Shown: positions 9,530 through 19,193, numbered from the stretch's first letter. The stretch is 64,000 bases of DNA from FEB-10 sp963710645 (GCA_963710645.1 CAVQBD010000009.1:558001-622000), one strand, 5' to 3'. Notes: a model not told the origin generated them from the letters alone. Numbers and translations: made by a program.

Positions 9530-12067
9530 TCAACGTTCTTCACGAAGCACCTCCGACGGCTCGAGTCTCAGCGCTGCCAGCGCCGGCGCAAGCCCGGCAG
9601 CCACGCAGGCGACGGCCACCCAGCCAGCGATGCGGAGGACCTCCGACCACGGCAGATCGAGGTCGAGGGACCAGCCGAAGCTCTGCAGATTGACCACCTC
9701 CACCAGGATCACGCCCACGACCAGGCCCGCCGCCACCCCGGCGGCGGTGGCTGCCACGGCGAGCAGACCGGCCTCGGCAACGACCATGGTGCCGATTTGG
9801 CGACGAGAAGCGCCCAGAGCACGCACGGTGGCCAACTCGCGGCGACGCTCGCCGACCAGAGTGAGAAGCACGGTCAATACCGCCACCACCGCCACCACCG
9901 CCGCCACGATCGACAGCGCGGTGGTGATGGCGAAGGTCTTTTCGAAGGCCGCCAGCACCGCGGCCTTGAGCTCGCGGTTGGAGAAGGCCTCGATGAGAAA
10001 CCGACCCCTGACCGCGTCCAGCATCCGATCCCGGGCCACCAGCGCATCCACATCGTCGGGGAGGAACAGCGCCATATCCAGCGGCCCCCGGCCCGGGAAT
10101 CTCTCGAGAAACTGCGAGCGGTCCACGACCACCAGACCGTGCGACCGCGAGTAGTCGGAGAACACGCCAACCACGTGGGTCTCGAAGGGGCCACCGGGCA
10201 GGTCGAGAACCAGTGCATCTCCCTCGCCGACCCCGAATCGGTTGGCGAAGGGCTCGTTGACCACCGCGGCGCGCTCGGCCCAGGCCTGCGCGAAGACCTC
10301 GCTCGAGTCGCGGCCCGGGAAGGGGACGCTGCCGTGGCGGGCCACCACATCGAATGCTGCACCCGCGAACGACACCGGTCGACCGCGGTAGCTGATGTCG
10401 ACGGCATAAAAGGGGTCCACCGCCCCGTCGCCAAACAAATCGACCGCCAAGTCGACGATGGCAGGATCCAGCTGACCGGTGGGCACGCCGCGCTCCATGG
10501 CCAACGGTCGCATCCAGACGTCGGCCCGCATGCCCTCTTCGGACCATCGTTCGACGGTTCCGCGAAATGAACCCACCATGGTCACGATGGCCACCGCCAA
10601 CGCCACCGCCACCGAGACGGCACCACCGGCCCAGGCCGCCCGGCGCCGGCTCGCCGAGATCGCCGCCGAGGCCAACCGGACTGACACGCCGGTCATCCTG
10701 CCCACCCGCCTCGAACCGACTCGCGCAAGCAGGTCCAACATCGGACTCGCTCCCACCAGCAACATGGCCATCACCCCAAGACAGGCGACCATGGCGGCGA
10801 TCGGCAGACCCCACCACGCCGGTTGACCGATCAGCCAGAGGGCCGCGGCGGCCATCGCCGCCAGCAGCGCGCCGTGCAGGGCCAGCGAGAGCAGCCGCAT
10901 CCGGCGGGGTGCGGCGTCCACCAGCCCCTGGAGCGGCGGCGTCCGCAGCGCCTCCTCCAACGGCAGGACCGCGGCGGCCAACGACACCACCAACGCGAGC
11001 CCGACACCGAGGGCCACCAGCCAGATTTCGGCCTCGATGTCGGTGGCGAGACTGGTCCGCAACAGGGCCGTCACCGAGTAGCGGACGCTTGTCAGCGCCG
11101 CACGGGCCCCTAAAAGGCCAGCAGCGGTGCCGAGCGCGCCACCAAGCAACCCAATGGCTCCAGCCTCGGCCAGCACTGCACCGGCGATCTGGCCCCGTGA
11201 CGCGCCGAGGGAGCGCAGCAGTGCCACGGTGTAGCGGCGCTGCACCACCGATGTGGCGAGGGTGGTGGCCACCAGCACGGCGCCCACCAGCACCGAGATC
11301 GCGGACAGCGCCACCAGATTGAATCGCAGCGAGGCCACCATCTGCTCCGCCGTCTCGCGCCGGCGCGACGGTGGCTCAACGTCCACGTCGTCGGGAAGTC
11401 GGCCCTCGAGTCCCTGGCGCAGCTCGGCCTCTGAGACTCCGGGGCGCGGTACAAGCTCGATGCGATCCACCTCGTCACCCCGCCCGAAAAGCTCCATGGC
11501 CAACGCCACGTCCATCACAACCACCCGCTCCCACACCGCCGAAAGTCGGTCCACGTCGAGGGTGGCGACCACTGTCAGCGGCTCGGCCCGGGCCCGGGCC
11601 GACAGGGTCACCGTGTCTCCCGGTTCGACCCCCAGCTCAGAGGCCAGAACAGTTGCCAACACGACGCCGCGGCCGGTGAGCAGCTCGACCACTCTGTCGC
11701 CAGCGGCCTCCTCGAGCATGGGTCGGACCTGGGAATCCACCAGGAGATCGACACCCAGCACCCGCACCCCGTCACCGAGTTCCACCAGCAGCGCCACCTC
11801 CTCCACCACCGGAACGATCACCGCATCGCGCGAAAGCGGGCGGAGCTGGGCGAGAACCGAACTCGGCACACCGCCGGGCCTGCTGATCTCAATCCGCGCC
11901 TGTCCCGCCACCTCGTCCACGCCCTCCGAAAAGGCGCGCACCGCGGCCCGGCTCGCGGCCACCGTGGCCACGACGGCCGCGACCCCGGCGGCGACGCCCG
12001 CCACTGTCACCAGAAAGCGCCACGGGCGCCGTCGCAGGGGACGCCAAAGGAGGGTCTTCAGGACCAT
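9530..12067 (-). CDS. ABC transporter permease, two FtsX-type domains
   Basis: An inner-membrane permease of 845 residues of the MacB/LolC/FtsX class. It has an N-terminal membrane anchor (RFLVTVAGVAAGVAAVVATV) and a periplasmic domain. A first FtsX domain lies at about 255-400 and another membrane block at about 440-500. A second periplasmic domain and a second FtsX domain (ATVRALGASRRQIGTMVVAEAG) fill about 700-845. The motif LLRSLGASRGQI in the first half repeats in the second, so the protein is an internal duplication. In attEFGH-type operons the permease is usually two separate genes. The ATG at 12067 is chosen because everything upstream is heptamer repeat. It works with the ATPase at 12186 and the AttH-like protein at 8104, probably in mechanical release or export of a lipid or lipid-linked substrate. 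Confidence 0.88.
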   Translation of the reverse strand: MVLKTLLWRPLRRRPWRFLVTVAGVAAGVAAVVATVAASRAAVRAFSEGVDEVAGQARIEISRPGGVPSSVLAQLRPLSRDAVIVPVVEEVALLVELGDGVRVLGVDLLVDSQVRPMLEEAAGDRVVELLTGRGVVLATVLASELGVEPGDTVTLSARARAEPLTVVATLDVDRLSAVWERVVVMDVALAMELFGRGDEVDRIELVPRPGVSEAELRQGLEGRLPDDVDVEPPSRRRETAEQMVASLRFNLVALSAISVLVGAVLVATTLATSVVQRRYTVALLRSLGASRGQIAGAVLAEAGAIGLLGGALGTAAGLLGARAALTSVRYSVTALLRTSLATDIEAEIWLVALGVGLALVVSLAAAVLPLEEALRTPPLQGLVDAAPRRMRLLSLALHGALLAAMAAAALWLIGQPAWWGLPIAAMVACLGVMAMLLVGASPMLDLLARVGSRRVGRMTGVSVRLASAAISASRRRAAWAGGAVSVAVALAVAIVTMVGSFRGTVERWSEEGMRADVWMRPLAMERGVPTGQLDPAIVDLAVDLFGDGAVDPFYAVDISYRGRPVSFAGAAFDVVARHGSVPFPGRDSSEVFAQAWAERAAVVNEPFANRFGVGEGDALVLDLPGGPFETHVVGVFSDYSRSHGLVVVDRSQFLERFPGRGPLDMALFLPDDVDALVARDRMLDAVRGRFLIEAFSNRELKAAVLAAFEKTFAITTALSIVAAVVAVVAVLTVLLTLVGERRRELATVRALGASRRQIGTMVVAEAGLLAVAATAAGVAAGLVVGVILVEVVNLQSFGWSLDLDLPWSEVLRIAGWVAVACVAAGLAPALAALRLEPSEVLREER

Positions 12068-12185
12068 CCCAGCCACCCGACCGATCGAAGAACGAAGAAC
12101 AAAGAACAAAGAGACTCCGATGAACGGCATGGACCGTTCGACGCCTTCCGTGCTCTCTCTTCGTTCTTTGTTCTTGGTTCTTTGT
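12068..12185. repeat. Heptamer arrays between ATPase and permease
   Basis: A 118-nt gap made mostly of two facing 7-nt arrays: ACAAAGA/ACGAAGA type at 12085-12112 and the complementary TTCGTTC/TTTGTTC type at 12160-12188. They could pair into a long imperfect hairpin between two co-transcribed genes. The second array includes the stop codon of the ATPase gene (12186-12188). Confidence 0.85.
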
Positions 12186-12857
12186 TCATGGAAGGATTTT
12201 CCCGTCGTGAAGGTGGACCGTCCGGTCCAGCGAGGCCGCCACGTGCTCGTCATGTGTGGCCAGGATCAGGGCGGCCCCCTCCTCCCGCTTGAGCTCGTCG
12301 ATGAGTTCGAGTACCGCGTCGCCGGTGATGGAATCCAGGTTCCCAGTGGGTTCGTCGGCCACCAGCACCGCCGGCCGGTGGACCAGGGCCCTGGCCAACG
12401 CGGTCCGTTGCTGCTCGCCTCCGGACAGCTCCGAGGGAAAGTGGCGGCTGCGGTGGCCGAGTCCCACCCGATCCAGCAACGCCGCCACCCGGGCGTCGTC
12501 GCGGCGGCCATCCAGGGCCAGTGGCAACGCCACGTTCTCAGCCACCGTGAGGTGGGGCACAAGGTGGAACGCCTGGAATACGAGCCCGATGCGGTGCCTG
12601 CGGAGATCCAGCATCTGAGCCTCCGAGGCGACGGCGAGATCCACTCCGCAAACCTCGACGCTGCCGCCCGTAGGCCGGTCCACCGCCGACACCAGGTTGA
12701 GCAGAGTCGACTTCCCGGAGCCCGAAGCCCCCACCAGCGCCACCGACTTACCGGCGCCGACCTCCAACGTCACCCCGTCCAGGGCACGCACCACTTCATC
12801 ACCCCGCCGGTAGTGCCGGCTGGCGTCGTTCAGACGGATCACATGCTCGTTGGCCAT
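12186..12857 (-). CDS. ABC transporter ATP-binding protein, LolD/MacB type
   Basis: A cytoplasmic ATPase of 223 residues. Walker A GASGSGKST is at about residues 43-51, the signature LSGGEQQR at about 143, Walker B VLVADEP at about 165, and the H-loop ATHDEH near 200. Length and motifs match the LolD/MacB/AttE group that partners with FtsX-type permeases. The ATG at 12857 follows GGTAAGAA. A TATATG hexamer (12878-12883, minus) could be part of its promoter. It is the first gene of the operon. Confidence 0.93.
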   Translation of the reverse strand: MANEHVIRLNDASRHYRRGDEVVRALDGVTLEVGAGKSVALVGASGSGKSTLLNLVSAVDRPTGGSVEVCGVDLAVASEAQMLDLRRHRIGLVFQAFHLVPHLTVAENVALPLALDGRRDDARVAALLDRVGLGHRSRHFPSELSGGEQQRTALARALVHRPAVLVADEPTGNLDSITGDAVLELIDELKREEGAALILATHDEHVAASLDRTVHLHDGKILP

Positions 12858-13352
12858 TTCTTACCCACTTCGATCAACATATAGCAGGTCAGTATCGTTC
12901 CCCGCATCCCGAGTCCGCGTCCGCGTCCGGGTTCAGAGTTCAGAGTTCAGGGCTCAGAGCTCAGGGGTCACACCCAACCGCCCGGAAAGTCATTGTGGAA
13001 CAGCCTGGAGCCTGCGAACTCGTGACGTGTCAATTCTCAGTTCTTGATTCTTAATTCTCAATTTCCCCCCTCCCTCCCCTCCCCGTGTGGGTCGGGGTCA
13101 TTCAAAATTCAAAACTCAGAATTCAGAATTCTCAACGCTGTGCAGCCGAGACGGCCACACCACAATGGCCCCCCTCCCATCCCGGGTGGGCGGGGGATCT
13201 TCGTTCTTTGTTCTTCGTTATTCGATCGAACGTGGGCGGGCGGGGGCGTTCCTCGCTCGTTGTTCCTTGTTCCGCGTCCCCGGACAGGCGGGGGCTACTG
13301 CCCACTGCCGACTCCCTGCTGCCTACTGCCTCCGCTGCGATACAGTACCGTC
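12858..13352. repeat. Divergent gap filled with several heptamer arrays
   Basis: Contents in order: a GTTCAGA array (12931-12967); a stretch shared with 22080-22222 that begins CATTGTGGAACAGCCTGGAG (12991-13010) and runs to 13136; inside it a CAATTCT array (13031-13064), CCCTCCCTCCCC, and an ATTCAAA array (13100-13136); GGGTGGGCGGGGG followed by a TTCGTTC array (13199-13226); GTGGGCGGGCGGGGG; and a CTACTGC array (13295-13331) ending 10 nt before the -10-like TACAGT of the next gene. No gene is seen. Confidence 0.85.
13341..13346 (+). promoter_or_regulatory. -10-like hexamer TACAGT
   Basis: TACAGT ends 6 nt before the ATG at 13353 and no Shine-Dalgarno is visible. Transcription would start at or next to the start codon, so the message may be leaderless. 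Confidence 0.4.
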
Positions 13353-14138
13353 ATGACCACTCCCTGGAGACTCCTCCGCGACGGCGACCTCCCCGGCGCC
13401 CGCAACATGGCCCGGGATGTGGCGCTGCTGGAGTCGGTGTCGGACGACCGCAGCGCCCCGGCGTTGAGGCTCTACGGCTGGTCGCCACCTTGTCTGTCAT
13501 TGGGTCGCCACCAGAGGTCGGATGCCGCCGACCTCGAATTCTGCCGCGTGCGTGGCATTGACGTGATCCGGCGGCCCACGGGTGGCCGGGCACTGCTCCA
13601 CCACCTGGAACTCACCTATACCCTGGTGGCTCCTCTCGGAGAGGAGCCGATCCCGCGCCACCTCCAGGAGGCCTACCGCTGGATCTGTGAGCCTCTGGTT
13701 GCGGCTTGCCGGTCGCTCGGTGTGGATGCCGAGCTGACGTCGGGCGAGGTCAACCTCCAACTCCCCAGCCCGGCCTCCACGATCCCCTGCTTCCAGGCAC
13801 CCGCCGGTGGCGAGGTGGTGGTGGCAGGCCGTAAGCTCATCGGCTCGGCCATGCGTTCCCACGGTGGCGCCATCCTGCAACACGGCGCCATCCTGCTCGA
13901 CTGGGATGGAAGGCTCCAGGCCGGATCCATGGGGCTGGAGGACGACCGTTTCTTGAGGCCCGCCATCACCACCCTCGCCGAGCAGCTCGACGAGATGCCG
14001 GACCGCCCGGCCCTCGAGGAGGCATTCATCACGGCCTTCTCCGACCACCTCGACGTGGCCTTCGAGAAGGGAACCTTCACTGCTGCGGAGTCTGCCCGGG
14101 AGGAGGAGCTGATCCATACGTTCGACATTCAACGTTAG
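13353..14138 (+). CDS. Octanoyltransferase, LipM-like (lipoate biosynthesis)
   Basis: A protein of 261 residues of the biotin/lipoate A/B ligase family. Visible motifs are SLGRHQR, RRPTGGRALLHHLELTYTL (about 70-90), a cysteine in IPCFQAP (Cys146), and GRKLIGSAMR with the conserved lysine (about 158). A Cys about a dozen residues before the GRK lysine is typical of LipM octanoyltransferases, which move octanoate from acyl carrier protein to a lipoyl domain. LplA-type ligases have a different RRxSGGG motif. LipB-like or lipoate ligase activity cannot be excluded. The start at 13353 is chosen because upstream sequence is a heptamer array. Confidence 0.82.
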   Translation: MTTPWRLLRDGDLPGARNMARDVALLESVSDDRSAPALRLYGWSPPCLSLGRHQRSDAADLEFCRVRGIDVIRRPTGGRALLHHLELTYTLVAPLGEEPIPRHLQEAYRWICEPLVAACRSLGVDAELTSGEVNLQLPSPASTIPCFQAPAGGEVVVAGRKLIGSAMRSHGGAILQHGAILLDWDGRLQAGSMGLEDDRFLRPAITTLAEQLDEMPDRPALEEAFITAFSDHLDVAFEKGTFTAAESAREEELIHTFDIQR

Positions 14139-14180
14139 ACCGACTCCCCACCCGATACGGCAGTGGGCGCCTTCCTCGGA

Positions 14181-14256
14181 GGTGCCTGGCATCCCGATTC
14201 GCCATCGTGCGTCGGTGTGTTCGTGAATTTCAGGCGAATCGGCGTGCCTGGCATCC
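14181..14256. repeat. Family A palindrome, copy 3
   Basis: Boxes GGTGCCTGGCATCC (14181-14194) and TGCCTGGCATCC (14245-14256) surround CGATTCGCC...GGCGAATCGG. It is the same orientation and almost the same sequence as 3657-3732. Confidence 0.85.
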
Positions 14257-14622
14257 TCGACGGGGAGCGCACTGAGGGCCAGGGCGCGACGAAGGATCCA
14301 AGACAAATGATCGAACTTCGATTTTCATCGCGCCCATCTCCCCCAGGCGCTCCCCGAGGTTACTCGCGGCCGGTGGCCGCGGTGACCAGCCGTCCACAGC
14401 GGGTGGCCGTAAGCCCGATCCGCGTACAGATCGCATGGCCGCTGCACACGGCCACGGCCACAACCGCTGCCGCCGGCAAGGTCGCCACGTCGCATTCCGA
14501 TCTTCATGTCGGTGCCAGCGCCGGCCCGCGCGATGGATGCGCTCCGAGCACCCGCCATCGCGGCCGCCCGGGTGGGCAGGCCGGACGACTTTCGACTTGA
14601 CTGGGCGGGAGGCCGGGCGGGT

Positions 14623-14628
14623 TACCAT
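14623..14628 (+). promoter_or_regulatory. -10-like hexamer TACCAT
   Basis: TACCAT ends 8 nt before the ATG at 14637. A TTGACT hexamer lies upstream (14597-14602), but the 20-nt spacing is long. No Shine-Dalgarno is present. Confidence 0.3.
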
Positions 14629-14636
14629 GAGACTCG

Positions 14637-16103
14637 ATGGTCGACGCCGACTCGCCAAAGCCGAAGCGCCCGTGGTGGATATTTTCCCTCTATTACGCGG
14701 AGGGGTTTCCCTACGCCCTGGTGCGACTCATGTCCACCGCCTACTTCAAGGACCACGGCGCGTCGCTACAGGCCATCGGACTCACCTCGCTGCTCGGGAT
14801 CCCCTGGACCATCAAGTTCCTGTGGGCGCCCTTTGTGGACACCTACTCCACCAAGCGCCGCTGGTTGCTGACCGCAGAGATCTGCATCGTTGCCGGAGCC
14901 ATCCTGCTCGCCCTGGCCAGCGGAACCAGCCAACCACTCATCGCGGGAGCGGCCGTATTCATGCTGTTGGCCATCATCTCGGCCACCCACGACATCGCCA
15001 TCGACGGCTACTATCTGGAGGCCCTCGACCGGACGCGGCAGGCGCGATACGTGGGCTGGCAATCGGCCGCATACCGTGCGGCGCTGATCACCGGCGGCGG
15101 CGGCATCGCTTGGGTCTGCGGCCGATACACGTGGTTTCTCGGCTATGTCGCGGCCGCCGCCATCGTCGCGGCCCTGTGGCTCTATCACACGACCCGATTG
15201 CCCGTCATCGAGCAACAGAAACGACCCGCGTCGGAACTCGTCAAATTCCTGCTCACCCCGAAGACCTTCGCGGTTGTCGTGGTGGCGACCGCTGCCGTGG
15301 TCGGTCTGTGGGCGGCACTGAGGTCGGAGCGCCTGGCGTCCGTCACCGGTCCTTTGGCCAAGATCTCGGCGCCCATGTGGATCGTCATCGCGCTCCTAGT
15401 GGCGCTTTCGGTCCTGGCGGTCCGGGCCCCCTCACTCAAGCGAAAACTCTACGCGTCCGACTCGCAGTACGCCCTCGCCTTCGTCGACTACCTGGATCGG
15501 CCACGGATCGGCCTGGTCCTGGCGTTCATTGCCACCTTCCGGATCGGCGAGGCGCTGTTGCAGAACATGGCCTATCCCTTTCTCAAGGACATCGGCATCA
15601 CGCTCGCGCAGTACGGGCTCGCCCACAACACCTTCGGCATCATCGCCACCATCATCGGAAGCATCCTGGGTGGAGGCCTCATCGCCAGGTACGGCCTCAA
15701 TCGGTGCATCTGGCCCTTCGTGTTGGCACTCAACAGCCTCAACTTCCTCTATATGCTGCTCGCTCTGAAGTACCGCTATATTCTGGAAAATCCCGACGCT
15801 GGACGAGCTGACTTCAAACTGGTGGCTGCACTGATCACGGCCGAGGCCTTCGGCGCCGGCTTCGGCAATGCGGCCTTCACCGTCTTCATCATGCGCACCA
15901 CAAAAGCCAGCTTCAAGGCGGCCCACTTCGCCATCGGAACCGGGCTCATGAACGTGGCGGGGACCCTCGCCGGGGTGGTGTCGGGCTTTATCGCGTCAGC
16001 CGTGGGCTTCCCAATCTACTTCGGGCTCACTTTCCTTCTGACGCTGCCGAATATGGCGATGATCCCGTTTCTGCCATACCTTGACGCGCCTCCGGAGGAT
16101 TGA
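14637..16103 (+). CDS. MFS transporter, AmpG-like
   Basis: An inner-membrane protein of 488 residues with about 12 membrane segments. The N terminus (FSLYYAEGFPYALVRLMSTAYFKDHG) and the segment LLGIPWTIKFLWAPFVDTY match the AmpG / PAT subgroup of the major facilitator superfamily. AmpG imports anhydro-muropeptides from murein turnover. ISATHDIAIDGYYLEAL is another subgroup motif. The gene stands alone between repeat regions, with no amidase or beta-lactamase neighbour to confirm the substrate. The family is well supported; muropeptide import is inferred. Confidence 0.82.
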   Translation: MVDADSPKPKRPWWIFSLYYAEGFPYALVRLMSTAYFKDHGASLQAIGLTSLLGIPWTIKFLWAPFVDTYSTKRRWLLTAEICIVAGAILLALASGTSQPLIAGAAVFMLLAIISATHDIAIDGYYLEALDRTRQARYVGWQSAAYRAALITGGGGIAWVCGRYTWFLGYVAAAAIVAALWLYHTTRLPVIEQQKRPASELVKFLLTPKTFAVVVVATAAVVGLWAALRSERLASVTGPLAKISAPMWIVIALLVALSVLAVRAPSLKRKLYASDSQYALAFVDYLDRPRIGLVLAFIATFRIGEALLQNMAYPFLKDIGITLAQYGLAHNTFGIIATIIGSILGGGLIARYGLNRCIWPFVLALNSLNFLYMLLALKYRYILENPDAGRADFKLVAALITAEAFGAGFGNAAFTVFIMRTTKASFKAAHFAIGTGLMNVAGTLAGVVSGFIASAVGFPIYFGLTFLLTLPNMAMIPFLPYLDAPPED

Positions 16104-16578
16104 GGGCCCCCGCCCACCCAGATACTGGATGCTGATCCTGGATGGGGGTATGGAGAAGGTGACCCAAGCCTGCAGGTGGCTGTGTCCTATCTTGCTTGGA
16201 GAGAGCGCGTTTCTCGGAGGTGCCTGGCATCCTGATTCGCCATTGTGCGTCGATGCGTTCGTGAAATTCAGGCGAATCGGCGTGCCTGGCATCCTCGACG
16301 GGGAGCGCAATGATAGACAGGGCGCGATCGAGGCTCTGAGATCAATGACCGACCTTCGATTTCCATCGCGCCCATCTCCCCTTGGAGCTCCCCGAGGTTA
16401 CTCGCGGCCTCCGGCCGCGGTGACCAACCGTCACCAGCGAGTGGCCAGTGGCCGGGTCACCCCCCACCACATCCCTCCCGGCCCGGGCCACAATCGCTGC
16501 CGCCGGCAGGTTGCCACCCTTCGCATTCCGATCTCCATGCCGAATTCCGAATTTCGAATTGGGCGGCTGGGTGGGTCC
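16104..16578. repeat. Convergent gap with family A element and arrays
   Basis: This lies between the 3' ends of the MFS gene and ccmF. It holds CCCCCGCCCACCC, a TACTGGATGCTGATCCTGG array, a family A element (16219-16294) that continues to about 16420 as at 14181-14400, and an AATTCCGAATTTCGAATT array (16546-16563) followed by GGCTGGGTGGG. No terminator with a T-tract and no gene were seen. Confidence 0.75.
16219..16294. repeat. Family A palindrome, copy 4
   Basis: GGTGCCTGGCATCC (16219-16232) and TGCCTGGCATCC (16283-16294) with the GATTCGCC...GGCGAATCGG interior. It is followed by the same linker as at 14256 and by GCTCCCCGAGGTTACTCGCGG. Confidence 0.85.
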
Positions 16579-19122
16579 TCAGCCTTCCAACGGTATGGAC
16601 GCAATGTCGCGCCGACGCAGACCCAGGGCCATGAAGACCCCGGCCATCACCAGCAGGGTCCCGATCCACACCAACGCGATCAGCGGTTTTGTGGAAACGT
16701 CGAGCACCAGGCTCGCCGGCGTCGGTTCGGCCGCCTGCATTCCCGGATCGAAGATCTGCAGCTGCACCGAGCCGCCCTCCGCGTCCACCCGGCCGACGTT
16801 GAGAGTCACGCCGCCGGTACCCGGCACCACCGCAGGTTTGACCTCGGGGGCACCCATCCCGCCCCGGAAGGTCGGCATGACCTCCACCACCCGGTCGCCA
16901 TTGTCGACCTGGAACACGACTCCGAAGTTGATCTTGCCGGCCTCGGGATCGAAGTCGGAGAGGTCAAAATCGTCAAAGGTGATCTTCAGGCCGTCGTAGG
17001 CCAGCGTCTCGCCCTTGTTCAGGACCGCCGTTCTGGCGATTCCTCCACCCAAGCCCAACAGTTCGACCCGGACCAGGCCCTGGTCGACACTCATTCCGGT
17101 CGCCCGCAGCTGGCCTCCGGGAACTCCGGGAATGTCCACCGGCACCGCCTGCACCGTGCCGTCGTTCATGGAGATCATCGACGGCTCGAGGCGAACCACG
17201 TCGGCCCCCTCACGCTCCAAATCCACCACCACTCCCACCGTGATGGCGCCCGGCACCGAATTCTGCCGTGACAGATCGAACCCCTTGAAGATGAGCGACC
17301 AGTCCTTGAACGCGGCGGGCTGATCCTTGTTCAGCATCAGCTCTCCGGACGGGGACGGTTCCTCAGCCGGATCGAACTCCACCGGTGCGAGGTAAAGGTC
17401 CTTGGTCAGGAATGACTTGATGTCGGGATTGGCCACCAGCTGATTGGATTTCTGGTTGACCCACATCCTGGGTTTGAGCACGAAGTTCCTGCCCCGGGGA
17501 TCGGTCACCTCAACCACCATGGCGTCACGGGCCATGGGGGTGGGTTTCTCGATGCCCTTGAAGGTCAGGGTGTAGCCCAGGATCTCGGTGGGCTTGTCCT
17601 GGGTCAGCCGCACCTTGGCCTCGCGATCAAGCCACCCTGTGGTGAGAAAGGCCAGCATCATGAGACCCATCCCCACATGGGCCAGCACACCACCGGCGGC
17701 GCGCCAGTTCCCGTGGCGCCCCTTTTCGATCAGAGCCCAGGTGTTCGCCACGATGCAGAACAGCACCGCGCCGACGTAGAGGAACGCTTTCCAGCCGCTG
17801 AGTCCGACGAAGGCGCCCGCCACCAGCAGGACCGCGGAGATTGCCAACGCGACGGCGAGTTTGGACGCCGCACCCTCCTTCGACCGCCGCCAATCGAGGA
17901 ACGGGGTGACTCCAAGGAAGACCGCAAAAGCCACCGCCAGCCAATAGCCCACACGGTTGTAGAAATCCGGTCCCACCTGGGCCGGCTCGCCCCAAAGCCG
18001 CGAGATGAGCGGCGCCGATGTGCCGATTCCGACGATCACGCCGATCAGGATCAACAGCACGATGCCGACCACGAAGAATATGGTTCGCGACAGGAAGGGC
18101 TCATCTCCCACCTCGGTAGGGATGGACGACCAGCGGACGGCCAGCAGGCCCACCGAGATGGCCAGGAAGAAGAACATGTTGAATACCAGCCAGCCCGTGA
18201 TTCCCAGTTCCACAAACGAGTGCACCGAAAAATCGCCGAGCACCCCGGATCGGGTCAGGAAGGTGGCGTAGACCACCAGCAAATAGGCCAGGATGGCCAG
18301 CACGAGGTTGAGCCGTCGAAAACGTTTCCGGCTGCGCTGGAGCAGCATGCCGTGGGTCAGGGCCACCGTGGCGATCCACGGCACCAAGGAAGCGTTCTCC
18401 ACCGGATCCCATCCCCAATAACCACCCCAGCCGAGGGTCTCGTACGCCCAGTATCCGCCGAGCATGATGGCAGTTCCCAGGGTCACCACTGAAACCAGGA
18501 CCCAGGGGAGGGACACCTTTGTCCACTCGTCATAGCGCTTCATCCACAGCGCGGCCAACGCGAAAGAAAACGGGATCGCCAAAGACGCATAGCCGATGAA
18601 CATGATCGGCGGGTGGATGACCATCCACGGATTCTGGAGCAACGGGTTGAGACCCTGCCCATCCATCGGGATCATCCCCGTGGTGAGCCCGGAGTGGAAA
18701 CGAAAGGGGTCCTGTTTGAGGAGCAGCATGATCAGCGACAGCAGGGTGAGGTTGTAGAACACCATCACCCGCGACTCGTACGCCCGGGCGAACTTCATCA
18801 GCGGCAGTCCCAGCAGAACACCCCAGAAGATCCACAACAGGAAGCTGCCCTCCTGGCCGCCCCAGAAAGACGAAATCACATATTTCAGCGGCAGCAAATT
18901 GTCCGAGTAGGCCCATACGTAGTGCAACCGGTAGTCGTGGGTGACCAGCAGGTACATCAACAACCCGGAGACCACTACGATGGCAGCCGTCATCAGGCCG
19001 TAGGCCAACCGAGCTTGGGATCGGGCGTTCTCGTTGCCACGGATGACCATTGCATAGGCGACCGTGGACCCGAGACCGAGGAAAAAAGACAACCACAACA
19101 AAAGGGTTCCGGGGACGTACAT
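16579..19122 (-). CDS. ccmF: Cytochrome c heme lyase subunit CcmF
   Basis: A polytopic inner-membrane protein of 847 residues in the heme-handling family. WGGQEGS is at 87-93, HPP at 170-172, and the tryptophan-rich WWD heme-binding motif (WGGYWGWDPVENASLVPW) at 232-249. The N-terminal half carries most membrane segments. A large periplasmic C-terminal part (about 510-810) precedes a last membrane helix. CcmF takes heme from holo-CcmE and attaches it to apocytochrome c. The start at 19122 (MYVPGTLLLW) has GAGG upstream. It is the last of six ccm genes here. No ccmG, ccmH or ccmI follows. Confidence 0.96.
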   Translation of the reverse strand: MYVPGTLLLWLSFFLGLGSTVAYAMVIRGNENARSQARLAYGLMTAAIVVVSGLLMYLLVTHDYRLHYVWAYSDNLLPLKYVISSFWGGQEGSFLLWIFWGVLLGLPLMKFARAYESRVMVFYNLTLLSLIMLLLKQDPFRFHSGLTTGMIPMDGQGLNPLLQNPWMVIHPPIMFIGYASLAIPFSFALAALWMKRYDEWTKVSLPWVLVSVVTLGTAIMLGGYWAYETLGWGGYWGWDPVENASLVPWIATVALTHGMLLQRSRKRFRRLNLVLAILAYLLVVYATFLTRSGVLGDFSVHSFVELGITGWLVFNMFFFLAISVGLLAVRWSSIPTEVGDEPFLSRTIFFVVGIVLLILIGVIVGIGTSAPLISRLWGEPAQVGPDFYNRVGYWLAVAFAVFLGVTPFLDWRRSKEGAASKLAVALAISAVLLVAGAFVGLSGWKAFLYVGAVLFCIVANTWALIEKGRHGNWRAAGGVLAHVGMGLMMLAFLTTGWLDREAKVRLTQDKPTEILGYTLTFKGIEKPTPMARDAMVVEVTDPRGRNFVLKPRMWVNQKSNQLVANPDIKSFLTKDLYLAPVEFDPAEEPSPSGELMLNKDQPAAFKDWSLIFKGFDLSRQNSVPGAITVGVVVDLEREGADVVRLEPSMISMNDGTVQAVPVDIPGVPGGQLRATGMSVDQGLVRVELLGLGGGIARTAVLNKGETLAYDGLKITFDDFDLSDFDPEAGKINFGVVFQVDNGDRVVEVMPTFRGGMGAPEVKPAVVPGTGGVTLNVGRVDAEGGSVQLQIFDPGMQAAEPTPASLVLDVSTKPLIALVWIGTLLVMAGVFMALGLRRRDIASIPLEG

Positions 19123-19193
19123 AGGGGCTCCTCTCAGGATTCCGAGACGCAGGCTCTCCTTATTGGCGAGGGCTCATCACGCAGAACCGCCAA

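Larger units (their letters stand above)
14139..14636. repeat. Intergenic region with long family A element
   Basis: GATACGGCAGTGGGCGC leads into a long family A element (14167-14338) nearly identical to 3644-3815. Then come GCTCCCCGAGGTTACTCGCGG and a GC palindrome (14366-14383), which continue the match to 16219-16420. A degraded family A2 end (ATGTCGGTGCCAGCGCC, about 14506) and GC-rich unique sequence precede the next gene. No gene was recognised. Confidence 0.75.

Noticed and set aside
9193..9543. N-terminal extension of the AttH-like protein from 9543
   Set aside because: The extra 117 residues are translations of palindromes and heptamer arrays. The signal peptide and ribosome site place the start at 9192.
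13044..13352. N-terminal extension of the LipM-like protein
   Set aside because: The upstream codons are heptamer arrays and G-rich blocks; family homology starts at ATG 13353.
14139..14636. Small coding genes in family A regions (recurring peptides with MPGT and TWQPRGAR)
   Set aside because: The same peptides recur wherever the palindromes occur, in several frames and orientations, without ribosome sites.
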